Position numbers and translations under genes: made by a program. Shown piece by piece: positions 34,594 through 41,635 of a stretch of 64,000 nt of DNA; position 1 is the first letter of the stretch, and each line of letters begins with the position of its first letter. The notes beneath the pieces are model-generated. The model made no database searches. It was not told where the DNA came from and was given only the letters and a program-made list of their open reading frames with translations. The DNA is from Moritella yayanosii (GTDB taxonomy: Bacteria > Pseudomonadota > Gammaproteobacteria > Enterobacterales > Moritellaceae). The stretch spans positions 4,030,001 to 4,094,000 of the forward strand of contig NZ_LS483250.1 in the NCBI RefSeq assembly GCF_900465055.1, read 5' to 3'.

Positions 34594-35528
34594 AGAAAGG
34601 ATATTTAACGATGATTGTTAGACATGAAATTAACGAACAAGAAATGATTAATATTTTTGACCAGTTTGCAGGTTCAATTATTGACGGTTACCCATGCGAA
34701 GAACTCACTGAATACTTGCATGAAGCAGTGCGAAAACTGGCTGTTGACCAAACCGAAATTATGCCAAGAAGTGACTTTACGTACATTGTAGAAGACTTTA
34801 TTGACAGTTTTGTTTTTGATGATGAAAACGGCGGTTACATCTTTGAATTTGAAGATATGTATTTTCAGGGCGAAACCACGGTTATCAAAACAGATATTAA
34901 TAATGTTCGTTCTAATGCTTATGAAAACATGTGGAAGTTAATTCATGGTAAAGCTCGCCGTAACAAAAAGATGAGTCAGTTTAAGACGTATGACCTTGTT
35001 GATGGGGTTTACGGTCTTATTAGGTTCACAGGTGTAATGAAACTTACCCACGCTGATTATTACGGCATTGTACGTATGATGGATTTAGCTGTTGATTTAG
35101 CATGGCCGAGTAAAACATCTCCTGTAGCTTCGGAATTACGCCGTGAGCAATTAAATAATATAAAAATCTGTAAAACTATATCTAGGTCTGTTAATGAATA
35201 TGAAATTATTTGGGCTAAGTTGAACGATGATTTTTATTTAGGCGGCGATCACACACAAAGATATCGCTTTTTGACATTAAAACAAATATGGAAGGCATAC
35301 TATCGTGCGAGTCGTTTATCTCTTAACGCTGAGCGCAATGATGATGATTTAAAATTAGTTAACAGCATCCTATCTCAAAAGTACGATTCTATTTTCCCGA
35401 ATGAAGCAATCTACATGTCTAAGTGCGTATTAGATATTCATTTTACAGAATCAGGTATAAAACGCATAAAATTTATGGGCAAAGTTGATTTAGCACTGGC
35501 TCCATTTGATGACGATTGCCCGTTTTGA
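34590..35528 (+). CDS. Early phage protein with SSB-like C-terminal tip, upstream of gpA
   Basis: 312 residues (or 305 from an ATG at 34611 that has AAAGGA upstream). The bulk is unfamiliar: MIVRHEINEQEMINIFDQFA, FEFEDMYFQGETTVIKTDIN, FLTLKQIWKAYYRASRLSLN. The C-terminus is DLALAPFDDDCPF, close to the conserved DDDIPF tip with which SSB proteins recruit replication and repair enzymes. Its stop overlaps the gpA start (TGATG), so it is coupled to the replication endonuclease. A role in phage replication, for example recruiting host factors, is inferred from tip and position only. Confidence 0.65.
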   Translation: MKKGYLTMIVRHEINEQEMINIFDQFAGSIIDGYPCEELTEYLHEAVRKLAVDQTEIMPRSDFTYIVEDFIDSFVFDDENGGYIFEFEDMYFQGETTVIKTDINNVRSNAYENMWKLIHGKARRNKKMSQFKTYDLVDGVYGLIRFTGVMKLTHADYYGIVRMMDLAVDLAWPSKTSPVASELRREQLNNIKICKTISRSVNEYEIIWAKLNDDFYLGGDHTQRYRFLTLKQIWKAYYRASRLSLNAERNDDDLKLVNSILSQKYDSIFPNEAIYMSKCVLDIHFTESGIKRIKFMGKVDLALAPFDDDCPF

Positions 35529-38167
35529 TGGCTAGTGTAAATAAAGCCCAGTCATTATCTGGCCGTAAAACAATTATTGAAATGATTGAAAGTGGGGAAG
35601 ACTGCAGTCGCAAACCTACCCGAACTCCCGCGCCAGACAAGGAATTTCAACTACCTGAAATGTCGTTAATTGAAAATGCGATGTTCCAGGTTAACCCAGA
35701 AATTGATGATCATGAATGGCGTAAGCAGTTCTTTGGTGATATGCCACATTACCTTAGCCGCTATTTTGCCGAACGATATAATAAAACCTTTGAACGCAAA
35801 GGCCGCCAGTCTGCTAATACCTATTTGCGTGAAACCGTGGGTAACAAGATTAATCCACGCTTAAGAAAGGTATTGGCACGCTACCAAGACCAGTTTAAAT
35901 TCAGACAAAGCTATGTTCATGTTAATGACTTATTGAGAGAAAAGTTACTCGCTGAAATGGATAAAAGTGAGATAAAAATACTCGGTCAGCAATTTGCTGA
36001 TTTTTTTTCCTCGCAATTAGAAAATCTAATTTATTTAGAAGCTGCGCACGAAACTGACTATGGCAAGGTGATCATTGCAGTATTTAGATTGTTGCAAAAA
36101 GAGTCCCGTAAACTTGGTTATTTACCGCCTTACAACAAAACAAAAAAGCTAACACAAGCAAAAGCTGAAAGCGGTATTTTACGCTTAGTTTGCCAGCGTG
36201 CATGGGAACGAAAACTGAGTTCAAAACGTGCAGAAATGCGTGAGCACTTGGCTCTAGCTGTTGGTCAGGTACAAAAGGCTGCGAGTCCGTATTGTTCGCG
36301 TGATTGCTTACGTGAATGGAAAGACCAAAAGAAACGTAACAGAGATTTTATCAAAGGTCGCTCGATCTTTGATGAAGATTCTGGCGAAGAAATTGCGCTG
36401 GCTGACATGTTCTATAAATCAACGGCTAACCCTGCTATTCGCCGTTGTGAAATGATGGTGCGTATTGCGGGCTATCAGAACATTGCTGAAATGCTAGATT
36501 GTGCTGGCTTATTCATTACATTAACTGCGCCGTCTAAATATCACAATGCCCGTAAGCGTGGCGGATTTATTGGACATTGGCTTGGTAATAACCCGAAAGA
36601 AACACAAATCTATTTGAACAAGGTCTTTGCGCGTATCCGCGCACAACTCAAACGAGATGGTATTGAAGAGTTCGGTATGCGTGTTGTTGAGCCGCACCAT
36701 GACGGTACACCGCATTGGCATTTAATGTTATTTATGCAGCCGTGCCATGTTGCCCGCGTTCGTGAAGTATTTACTCGCTATGCCATCGAAGATGAAATGG
36801 AAGAGCTTTATCCGAGAAATAAAAAAACGGGAAAAGTTGTTCCAGGTCCATTTAATCCAAAACCACGTTGTGATTCTGTCGACATGGATCCTAGCTTAGG
36901 TACGGCAACTGGTTATATGGCTAAATACATCAGTAAAAATATTGATGGTTATGCAATGGACGGTGAAAAAGACGAAGAAACAGGTTTTGACCAAAAAGAA
37001 ATGGCCGCACGCGTTGTTGCTTGGGCTGGCCGTTGGAGAATACGCCAGTTTCAACCACTTGGCGGTGCCCCTGTGACTACTTATCGAGAGCTGCGCCGTT
37101 ATGCGAATAACGATAGAAATACGTTTAACAGCTATGTTGCCATTTTAAATGTGAAGGAAAAAAGGGAGTTGTTTAATGACATGTTCCCCGACCAAAATCC
37201 GGACTTTATGGGGCCTCAATTAGATTTTGTTGGACCACGACTTAATTATGACGCCATGAGCTTTATTCAGGTTTGGGATGTGATCACGGGTAAGTACAAG
37301 CCTAAGCTAAAAACAGGTAAAGCGGCATTCGCTGCCAATGTTAAAACCCATGACGATGAAAAACTTCGTTACCTTGCTAATCAAATGTTTCCTGAGCAAA
37401 ACCCTGACTTCATCGGACCGCAGCTTAATTGGGCGGGGCCTCGACTTGTCTTTGCTGATATGGATATTGCCCAACGCCAAGAAATTCTCATTGGTAAATA
37501 CCAGAAAGATGAAAGCGATGTCATGACCACTGCGGCTACTGCTTTGCAGTGTGCTGATAAAGGTGACTTTGCAGGTTATGTGATGGCGCAAGGTGGGCCT
37601 TTCGTTAAGCGTAAAGATTTATTGATCCGTAATGATTATGACGTTACTGAAATGGGAAATGAATACGCTGAACACGTTAGTAAAATTAAAGGTTTCCAAA
37701 TTACCAATGAACTACCGGTTAAGACGCGTCTACGCAACTGGGTAATCCAGCGCAAGTCTCAAGCATTGCTCGATAGTGAAGCAAGCACAAGTAGCACCGA
37801 AGGTGCTGAGGTTTTAGATGGCCCCACAGGGGCTCCTTGGAGTTCTGTCAATAACTGTACGCCCTCCAAGAGCGACAGGTTAAATACTGGAATTAAAGCG
37901 CTTTTGAAAAGGCGCGGTATTCATTTAGATGATCACCTGGTCAATGTTATGGGACAGGGTGCCCAAATCAGAGTTGATAAAGACCACATTGTGAAATTGA
38001 GGCAGGGATATTATGCCGATAGCCAATATCACCCACCCGAAGTGATCGATGTAGCACCAGAAGAACCTAATATTTGGGATGGTTGGAACAGTCCTGAAAC
38101 TGAAATTAAAGATACATCCAATTACACACCTGGTTGGGAAACTTGGGAGTCGTGGGATTGGGGTTAA
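35528..38167 (+). CDS. A: GpA, rolling-circle replication endonuclease (HUH family)
   Basis: 879 residues. Motif 1 is LFITLTAPSKYHNARKRGGF, the HUH metal site is EPHHDGTPHWHLMLFM, and the catalytic motif with two tyrosines is TGYMAKYISKN. These define the P2 GpA/phage_GPA family, which nicks the phage origin and stays bound to the 5' end. It is longer than P2 GpA (761 residues), partly because a 42-residue block is present twice at residues of about 552-593 and 620-661 (MFPDQNPDFMGPQLDF and MFPEQNPDFIGPQLNW). The replication origin probably lies within this gene, as in P2; I did not locate it. Confidence 0.93.
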   Translation: MASVNKAQSLSGRKTIIEMIESGEDCSRKPTRTPAPDKEFQLPEMSLIENAMFQVNPEIDDHEWRKQFFGDMPHYLSRYFAERYNKTFERKGRQSANTYLRETVGNKINPRLRKVLARYQDQFKFRQSYVHVNDLLREKLLAEMDKSEIKILGQQFADFFSSQLENLIYLEAAHETDYGKVIIAVFRLLQKESRKLGYLPPYNKTKKLTQAKAESGILRLVCQRAWERKLSSKRAEMREHLALAVGQVQKAASPYCSRDCLREWKDQKKRNRDFIKGRSIFDEDSGEEIALADMFYKSTANPAIRRCEMMVRIAGYQNIAEMLDCAGLFITLTAPSKYHNARKRGGFIGHWLGNNPKETQIYLNKVFARIRAQLKRDGIEEFGMRVVEPHHDGTPHWHLMLFMQPCHVARVREVFTRYAIEDEMEELYPRNKKTGKVVPGPFNPKPRCDSVDMDPSLGTATGYMAKYISKNIDGYAMDGEKDEETGFDQKEMAARVVAWAGRWRIRQFQPLGGAPVTTYRELRRYANNDRNTFNSYVAILNVKEKRELFNDMFPDQNPDFMGPQLDFVGPRLNYDAMSFIQVWDVITGKYKPKLKTGKAAFAANVKTHDDEKLRYLANQMFPEQNPDFIGPQLNWAGPRLVFADMDIAQRQEILIGKYQKDESDVMTTAATALQCADKGDFAGYVMAQGGPFVKRKDLLIRNDYDVTEMGNEYAEHVSKIKGFQITNELPVKTRLRNWVIQRKSQALLDSEASTSSTEGAEVLDGPTGAPWSSVNNCTPSKSDRLNTGIKALLKRRGIHLDDHLVNVMGQGAQIRVDKDHIVKLRQGYYADSQYHPPEVIDVAPEEPNIWDGWNSPETEIKDTSNYTPGWETWESWDWG

Positions 38168-38192
38168 TTTAATTAATAAAAGGGAAATTAAG

Positions 38193-38477
38193 ATGCAAAT
38201 AGATAAACTAAATCTAGACGTAGGTAAAACATATTTAGCGATCATGAAAGGTTGTGAGGTTGAGCTGGATGATAGAACCGTTGTCTTTGATGATGAGATT
38301 ATTGAAGTGAAAATTTTACCCAAACCTGAAAATGTCATGGTTGATGGTGGTTCTAATGGTAGTTTGGTTAAAGAAAAGCTGTCTGGACACTTATTAGAGT
38401 CACATTGGTATTTTGTCGAACATGTTGAAAATAGCAAAACTCGATGGCTTAGTGTTTTACATAGGGAGATTGAGTAA
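38193..38477 (+). CDS. Small prophage protein after gpA, unknown
   Basis: 94 residues: MQIDKLNLDVGKTYLAIMKG, then DRTVVFDDEIIEVKILPKPE and SHWYFVEHVENSKTRWLSVL. Mostly beta-type, soluble. AAAAGGGA lies upstream of the ATG at 38193; longer in-frame starts lie inside gpA and were rejected. It occupies the position where P2 relatives carry optional genes such as old and tin. No family recognised. Confidence 0.6.
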   Translation: MQIDKLNLDVGKTYLAIMKGCEVELDDRTVVFDDEIIEVKILPKPENVMVDGGSNGSLVKEKLSGHLLESHWYFVEHVENSKTRWLSVLHREIE

Positions 38478-38520
38478 GTTTTTAACTAACAGATTAATTT
38501 TATTATATAAATTACAACCC

Positions 38521-38535
38521 TAAAGTAGTACTTTA
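38521..38535. promoter_or_regulatory. TAAAGTAGTACTTTA palindrome, copy 2
   Basis: A perfect palindrome, TAAAGTA-G-TACTTTA, 39 bases upstream of the GTG at 38574. It shares 13 bases with the copy at 26954-26966 before the DUF4041-type gene. Probably an operator or promoter element. Confidence 0.45.
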
Positions 38536-38573
38536 ATTGAGAATACTAATTTTGAACAATCAAGGAGTGCATT

Positions 38574-39413
38574 GTGATAATAGTAGAAACAATTTCAGGC
38601 GGGGTAAACTGTACTACTGAAGAGTATGAAGGCGATGTAGATACTTACCGTGGTGATATTCAATGCATTAAATGCAAGAAAAAAGCATGGTTTGTCAGAA
38701 GTTATAAAACGGAAAAAATAGATAGAATGGCTTGCTTTGGTGCGAAGCACAAAGACGGATGTAATGCTTCGACTATTCTATTTTCATCTGATGACGAGCA
38801 GAGTCATGAGGAAAATGCCCAGTCAGAAGATATCCGTGTAGACCTTGATAAAATAGGTAGTCAATCTATTTACATTTCTGAGCCAAACAATAAACATGGT
38901 GATGAAGAGTCAGATTGGACGGCAAGTAAAAAAGATAAAGCGATAGGTAATGCTTCAGGATTTCCATTAAATAAATCGTTACGTCAATTATTGACTAATT
39001 TATGTAAAAATCCTGAGTATGGTGATAAAGGCCAGACTATTAATATTGTTGCAGATTCAGGTGTATCAATGATTAAAGGCTTGTTAAGTGATCATATTGT
39101 CCCACTTAACAATATTAAGCGTGAACATGCTGGTTCTCGTAAAATATTTTGGGGAACGATTAACAACTTGAATTTAAAAGATGGTAGCTTGTGGCTTAAC
39201 TATGGTAACTATAATACGGAACCTAGTATTATTTTAGATCAAGAGCTTAGGTTCGATTTATTACGTAATTTTAAATTGAAGGATGTGTCCGAATTAGATG
39301 GTTCTGACGTGATCATTGTTGGTAACGTAGGTTTTTCCCCAAGAGGGAAGGCGACAATTAAAACTGGTTTCACTAAATATATGTCGTTCAGGCGTAGAAA
39401 AAGAGAAGATTGA
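38574..39413 (+). CDS. Zinc-ribbon-containing prophage accessory protein
   Basis: 279 residues. It starts at GTG (AAGGAG upstream) with MIIVETISGGVNCTTEEYEG. A zinc-ribbon-like motif follows, CIKCKKKAWFVRSYK with MACFGAKHKDGC (about residues 31-63). After an acidic linker, an alpha/beta C-terminal half has PLNKSLRQLLTNLCKNPEYG, IFWGTINNLNLKDGSLWLNY and SELDGSDVIIVGNVGFSPRG. I do not know the family. It lies between gpA and the Ogr-like gene, the spot used by P2 relatives for exclusion and anti-phage genes, so a nucleic-acid-related accessory role is possible. Confidence 0.62.
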   Translation: MIIVETISGGVNCTTEEYEGDVDTYRGDIQCIKCKKKAWFVRSYKTEKIDRMACFGAKHKDGCNASTILFSSDDEQSHEENAQSEDIRVDLDKIGSQSIYISEPNNKHGDEESDWTASKKDKAIGNASGFPLNKSLRQLLTNLCKNPEYGDKGQTINIVADSGVSMIKGLLSDHIVPLNNIKREHAGSRKIFWGTINNLNLKDGSLWLNYGNYNTEPSIILDQELRFDLLRNFKLKDVSELDGSDVIIVGNVGFSPRGKATIKTGFTKYMSFRRRKRED

Positions 39414-39450
39414 TACGTAGGTACTTTATATATTTAGAAAGGAAACTGAA

Positions 39451-39630
39451 ATGGAAGAATACATGAAAGATTTACTAAGTGATGCTCGCTCTTTGCTTGA
39501 ATCACACGGTAATAGCCCTCAATTACATAAGCAATTAAGTAATCTACTTAATCGACGTGCTCCTAATGGAACATCTCCATTTTCACTAGATGAAAAGCTA
39601 CGCGGGGTTAAGCAAAAGGGTTCAAATTAA
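39451..39630 (+). CDS. Small helical prophage protein, 59 residues
   Basis: ATG at 39451 with AGAAAGGA upstream: MEEYMKDLLSDARSLLESHG, then NSPQLHKQLSNLLNRRAPNG and TSPFSLDEKLRGVKQKGSN. Fully helical at the N-terminus and basic at the C-terminus. It is cotranscribed with the zinc-ribbon gene (37 bases apart) and followed by a terminator. Function unknown. Confidence 0.55.
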   Translation: MEEYMKDLLSDARSLLESHGNSPQLHKQLSNLLNRRAPNGTSPFSLDEKLRGVKQKGSN

Positions 39631-39663
39631 AATAGTTTATTTTTAATGCTGTAAATTTGATAG

Positions 39664-39686
39664 GCCCTCAATGTTGAGGGCTTTTG
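39664..39686. terminator. Terminator between early operon and Ogr-like gene
   Basis: GCCCTCAA (39664-39671) and TTGAGGGC (39674-39681) pair across a 2-base loop and are followed by TTTTG. Converging genes lie on both sides. Confidence 0.75.
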
Positions 39687-39690
39687 TTAT

Positions 39691-39942
39691 CTACAAAATA
39701 GAAAGTTGTAGCTGCAATTCTTGGCGCTGTTCTGGCGCTAATGTCTTCACCAAGTCCATGGCCAATTGAGTAGCACTTTTCGCTGATGGGCTCAGCGTAT
39801 GACTAAAACTCAAATTCATTACAAATGAATGACCGCACTCGGCATTATTACAGCTGCAATATAAATCTGTGTAGCTATTCGAAATTCTATTCGTTTTTTG
39901 TATACGGCTTTTAACGCCACATTCTGGGCAAACTACTCGCAT
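39691..39942 (-). CDS. ogr: Ogr/Delta-like zinc-finger late-gene activator
   Basis: 83 residues. MRVVCPECGVKSRIQKTNRI and YTDLYCSCNNAECGHSFVMN supply the CxxC...C-x4-C zinc finger of P2 Ogr and P4 Delta, with the conserved F after the second pair. The C-terminus is helical (AMDLVKTLAPEQRQELQLQL). Ogr proteins turn on the late promoters by contacting RNA polymerase alpha. In P2 ogr lies at the end of the tail operon; here it lies beside the early operon and points leftward. Confidence 0.8.
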   Translation of the reverse strand: MRVVCPECGVKSRIQKTNRISNSYTDLYCSCNNAECGHSFVMNLSFSHTLSPSAKSATQLAMDLVKTLAPEQRQELQLQLSIL

Positions 39943-40093
39943 AAAACATCCACTTATTTCACATACTGACCTGTAAATTATACGATATTTAACTGATTAT
40001 TTATACAGTTGTATGCCATGTCCATTATAATACATAGCTATTGCTGACGGCTGAGAAGAACATTTGATCGTGCGTGCGAACCCACGATAAATT

Positions 40094-40112
40094 CACTCCT
40101 CTTCGCCTACCG
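40094..40112. other. Possible cos cleavage site
   Basis: The gap between the Ogr-like gene and the portal gene is where P2-type phages carry cos. The segment ACTCCTCTTCGCCTACCGC contains, on the minus strand, GGCGAAGAGGAG, loosely like the P2 cos text GGCGAGGCGGGG. It lies beside AT-rich tracts and T runs. This is only a positional and partial sequence match. Confidence 0.25.
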
Positions 40113-40184
40113 CGTTTTCGCAATTTTTTTGCGTTTTGGACACAACCATGGACACGCTGATATTGCCCAAGCCTTATATGTAAA

Positions 40185-40250
40185 GGATCTTGAGGATCAT
40201 TTAAGGATCGCTAATGTCAAAGTTGTGACACTATTTGTCATCAATTGACA
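40185..40250. promoter_or_regulatory. Three GGATC repeats and two TGTCA/TGACA palindromes
   Basis: GGATC occurs at 40185, 40194 and 40205. It is followed by the palindromes TGTCA-N6-TGACA (40215-40230) and TGTCA-N5-TGACA (40236-40250), whose centres are about 21 bases apart. They lie 65-130 bases before the ATG at 40316. The paired dyads resemble operator sites, and TGT...ACA is the framework of Ogr-binding sites, although the spacing here (9-10) is not P2's. Confidence 0.5.
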
Positions 40251-40315
40251 GTTTTCTTTCATTCACTCTAGTAGCAGAGTATCATTTCTTAAAATCAGTT
40301 AAGTGATGCAAAAAT

Positions 40316-40576
40316 ATGCGAATTTTAGTGCAGGGTTTAGAATCTAAAGAAAGAGTTAAGTTACTTTTAAAGTTAACAAAAATTGATAGTGAGAATATTC
40401 AACGTGCGTTAACAGACCATTTATGCAAAGGCCATAAAGAAGATGATGCGGCGATGCTCAATGATGTACCAAGGCAGAATTTTAACCGTGCATTAAAACG
40501 ATTAAATGATGTGGCAGGGATTGTTGAGCATATTAAAGAGTTAGATTGGGAGCAGTTTAAAAACCAAACCAGTTAG
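40316..40576 (+). CDS. Small helix-turn-helix regulator, PapB/FocB-like (tentative)
   Basis: 86 residues: MRILVQGLESKERVKLLLKL, a predicted HTH in DDAAMLNDVPRQNFNRALKR, and LNDVAGIVEHIKELDWEQFK. The text A..x.GVxxxNxNRALxRL resembles the PapB/FocB adhesin-regulator family and other small phage regulators. It is the only rightward gene between the early region and the leftward portal gene. A set of tandem palindromes lies upstream, so self-regulation is plausible. The AAAAT ribosome region is weak. Confidence 0.5.
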   Translation: MRILVQGLESKERVKLLLKLTKIDSENIQRALTDHLCKGHKEDDAAMLNDVPRQNFNRALKRLNDVAGIVEHIKELDWEQFKNQTS

Positions 40577-40594
40577 TTACTGATTTGGTTTTTG

Positions 40595-41635
40595 TTATTC
40601 GTCGCCAGATGGAAACAAATCAGAATACACCGGCACTGAAAATTCAATATGCAGTGCCGCGGGTAAATACTCGTTAATCTCCATCATGTCTTGCTGCATT
40701 GGCACCACTTCATTGTTGTAATAAGCGCGGGTAATTTTATCCAAGTCACCAAAGCCCGGACTGTCACCAGACGTTTGCCCGCTTAATGCTTCCTGGGCGC
40801 GATGCATACTCAGCATATCATTTAGCGTGATCTTCTTAATCCGTTCAAATTCATCTTTGGTAGAAATATCACCCACCGGAATAATCTTGATCGCCTTTTC
40901 CGCATCAGCCTTACCACTGCGGTTATTAATAAATAAACTGCGGAAGTTACCCACACCGCGAGAATCTTTGATTGCTGCTTTCAAATCATCTTCATCTTCG
41001 GTCGATAAATTGGGATCTGCCATCGAGAAGATAAACCCCATATGTGCACCGTTCTTGTAATATTTACGGCGGAACAGGGTGGCATCTTCATTTAAAAGCG
41101 CAGATTGAATACCGCCATAATATTGGGGGATACCGTAGATACCCTGGTTCGGATCGTATTCTTTCAGGTGGATAACTTCGCCTTTTTTAAAACGCAGCAC
41201 GTTGCCATTACTTAAGCGTTGCGCATAAACACCCGGTGTAGATGTATAGCGCATCGATAGCGCAGGTAAATGCCTTAACTTAATCACATTACCAAAGGTA
41301 TTTTTAATTACCTGCAGGTACGAATTCGCCGCCCAACAATAATCAAACGCAAACTTCTTAAACGTTCGCCGCGTTAATAGCGCATTAGGCTTAAACCATT
41401 TCAAAATCATATTGCGTTTAAAATATAAAATAGGGCCATGTTGGGCATTTACTCGTAGCAATTTAATCAAGCCGGCTAAACTCACGGGCGGTGAATATAG
41501 CCCGTCCATGTCAGCGTAAAGCCCGATGTATTCGGTCATGCGATTATCTAAACACGGCTCAGGGTCACCAAAGCTAAAGGTGTCGATAGATTTGTTTTTA
41601 ACCGGTTCAGTGGTCGTACTTTTAGTTGAATTCAT
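40595..41635 (-). CDS. Q: Portal protein, P2 GpQ family
   Basis: 346 residues, versus 344 in P2 GpQ. Family blocks: FSFGDPEPCLDNRMTEYIGL, YYKNGAHMGFIFSMADPNLS, KDEFERIKKITLNDMLSMHR and SGQTSGDSPGFGDLDKITRA. It forms the dodecameric portal through which DNA enters the capsid. The ATG overlaps the terminase stop by one base (TAATG type), so it is coupled to gpP. The leftward orientation relative to capsid genes is that of P2. Confidence 0.94.
   Translation of the reverse strand: MNSTKSTTTEPVKNKSIDTFSFGDPEPCLDNRMTEYIGLYADMDGLYSPPVSLAGLIKLLRVNAQHGPILYFKRNMILKWFKPNALLTRRTFKKFAFDYCWAANSYLQVIKNTFGNVIKLRHLPALSMRYTSTPGVYAQRLSNGNVLRFKKGEVIHLKEYDPNQGIYGIPQYYGGIQSALLNEDATLFRRKYYKNGAHMGFIFSMADPNLSTEDEDDLKAAIKDSRGVGNFRSLFINNRSGKADAEKAIKIIPVGDISTKDEFERIKKITLNDMLSMHRAQEALSGQTSGDSPGFGDLDKITRAYYNNEVVPMQQDMMEINEYLPAALHIEFSVPVYSDLFPSGDE

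Noticed and set aside
39943-40093. Further genes between the Ogr-like gene and the probable cos
   Set aside because: Only AT-rich, stop-dense sequence is present; nothing coding can be supported.
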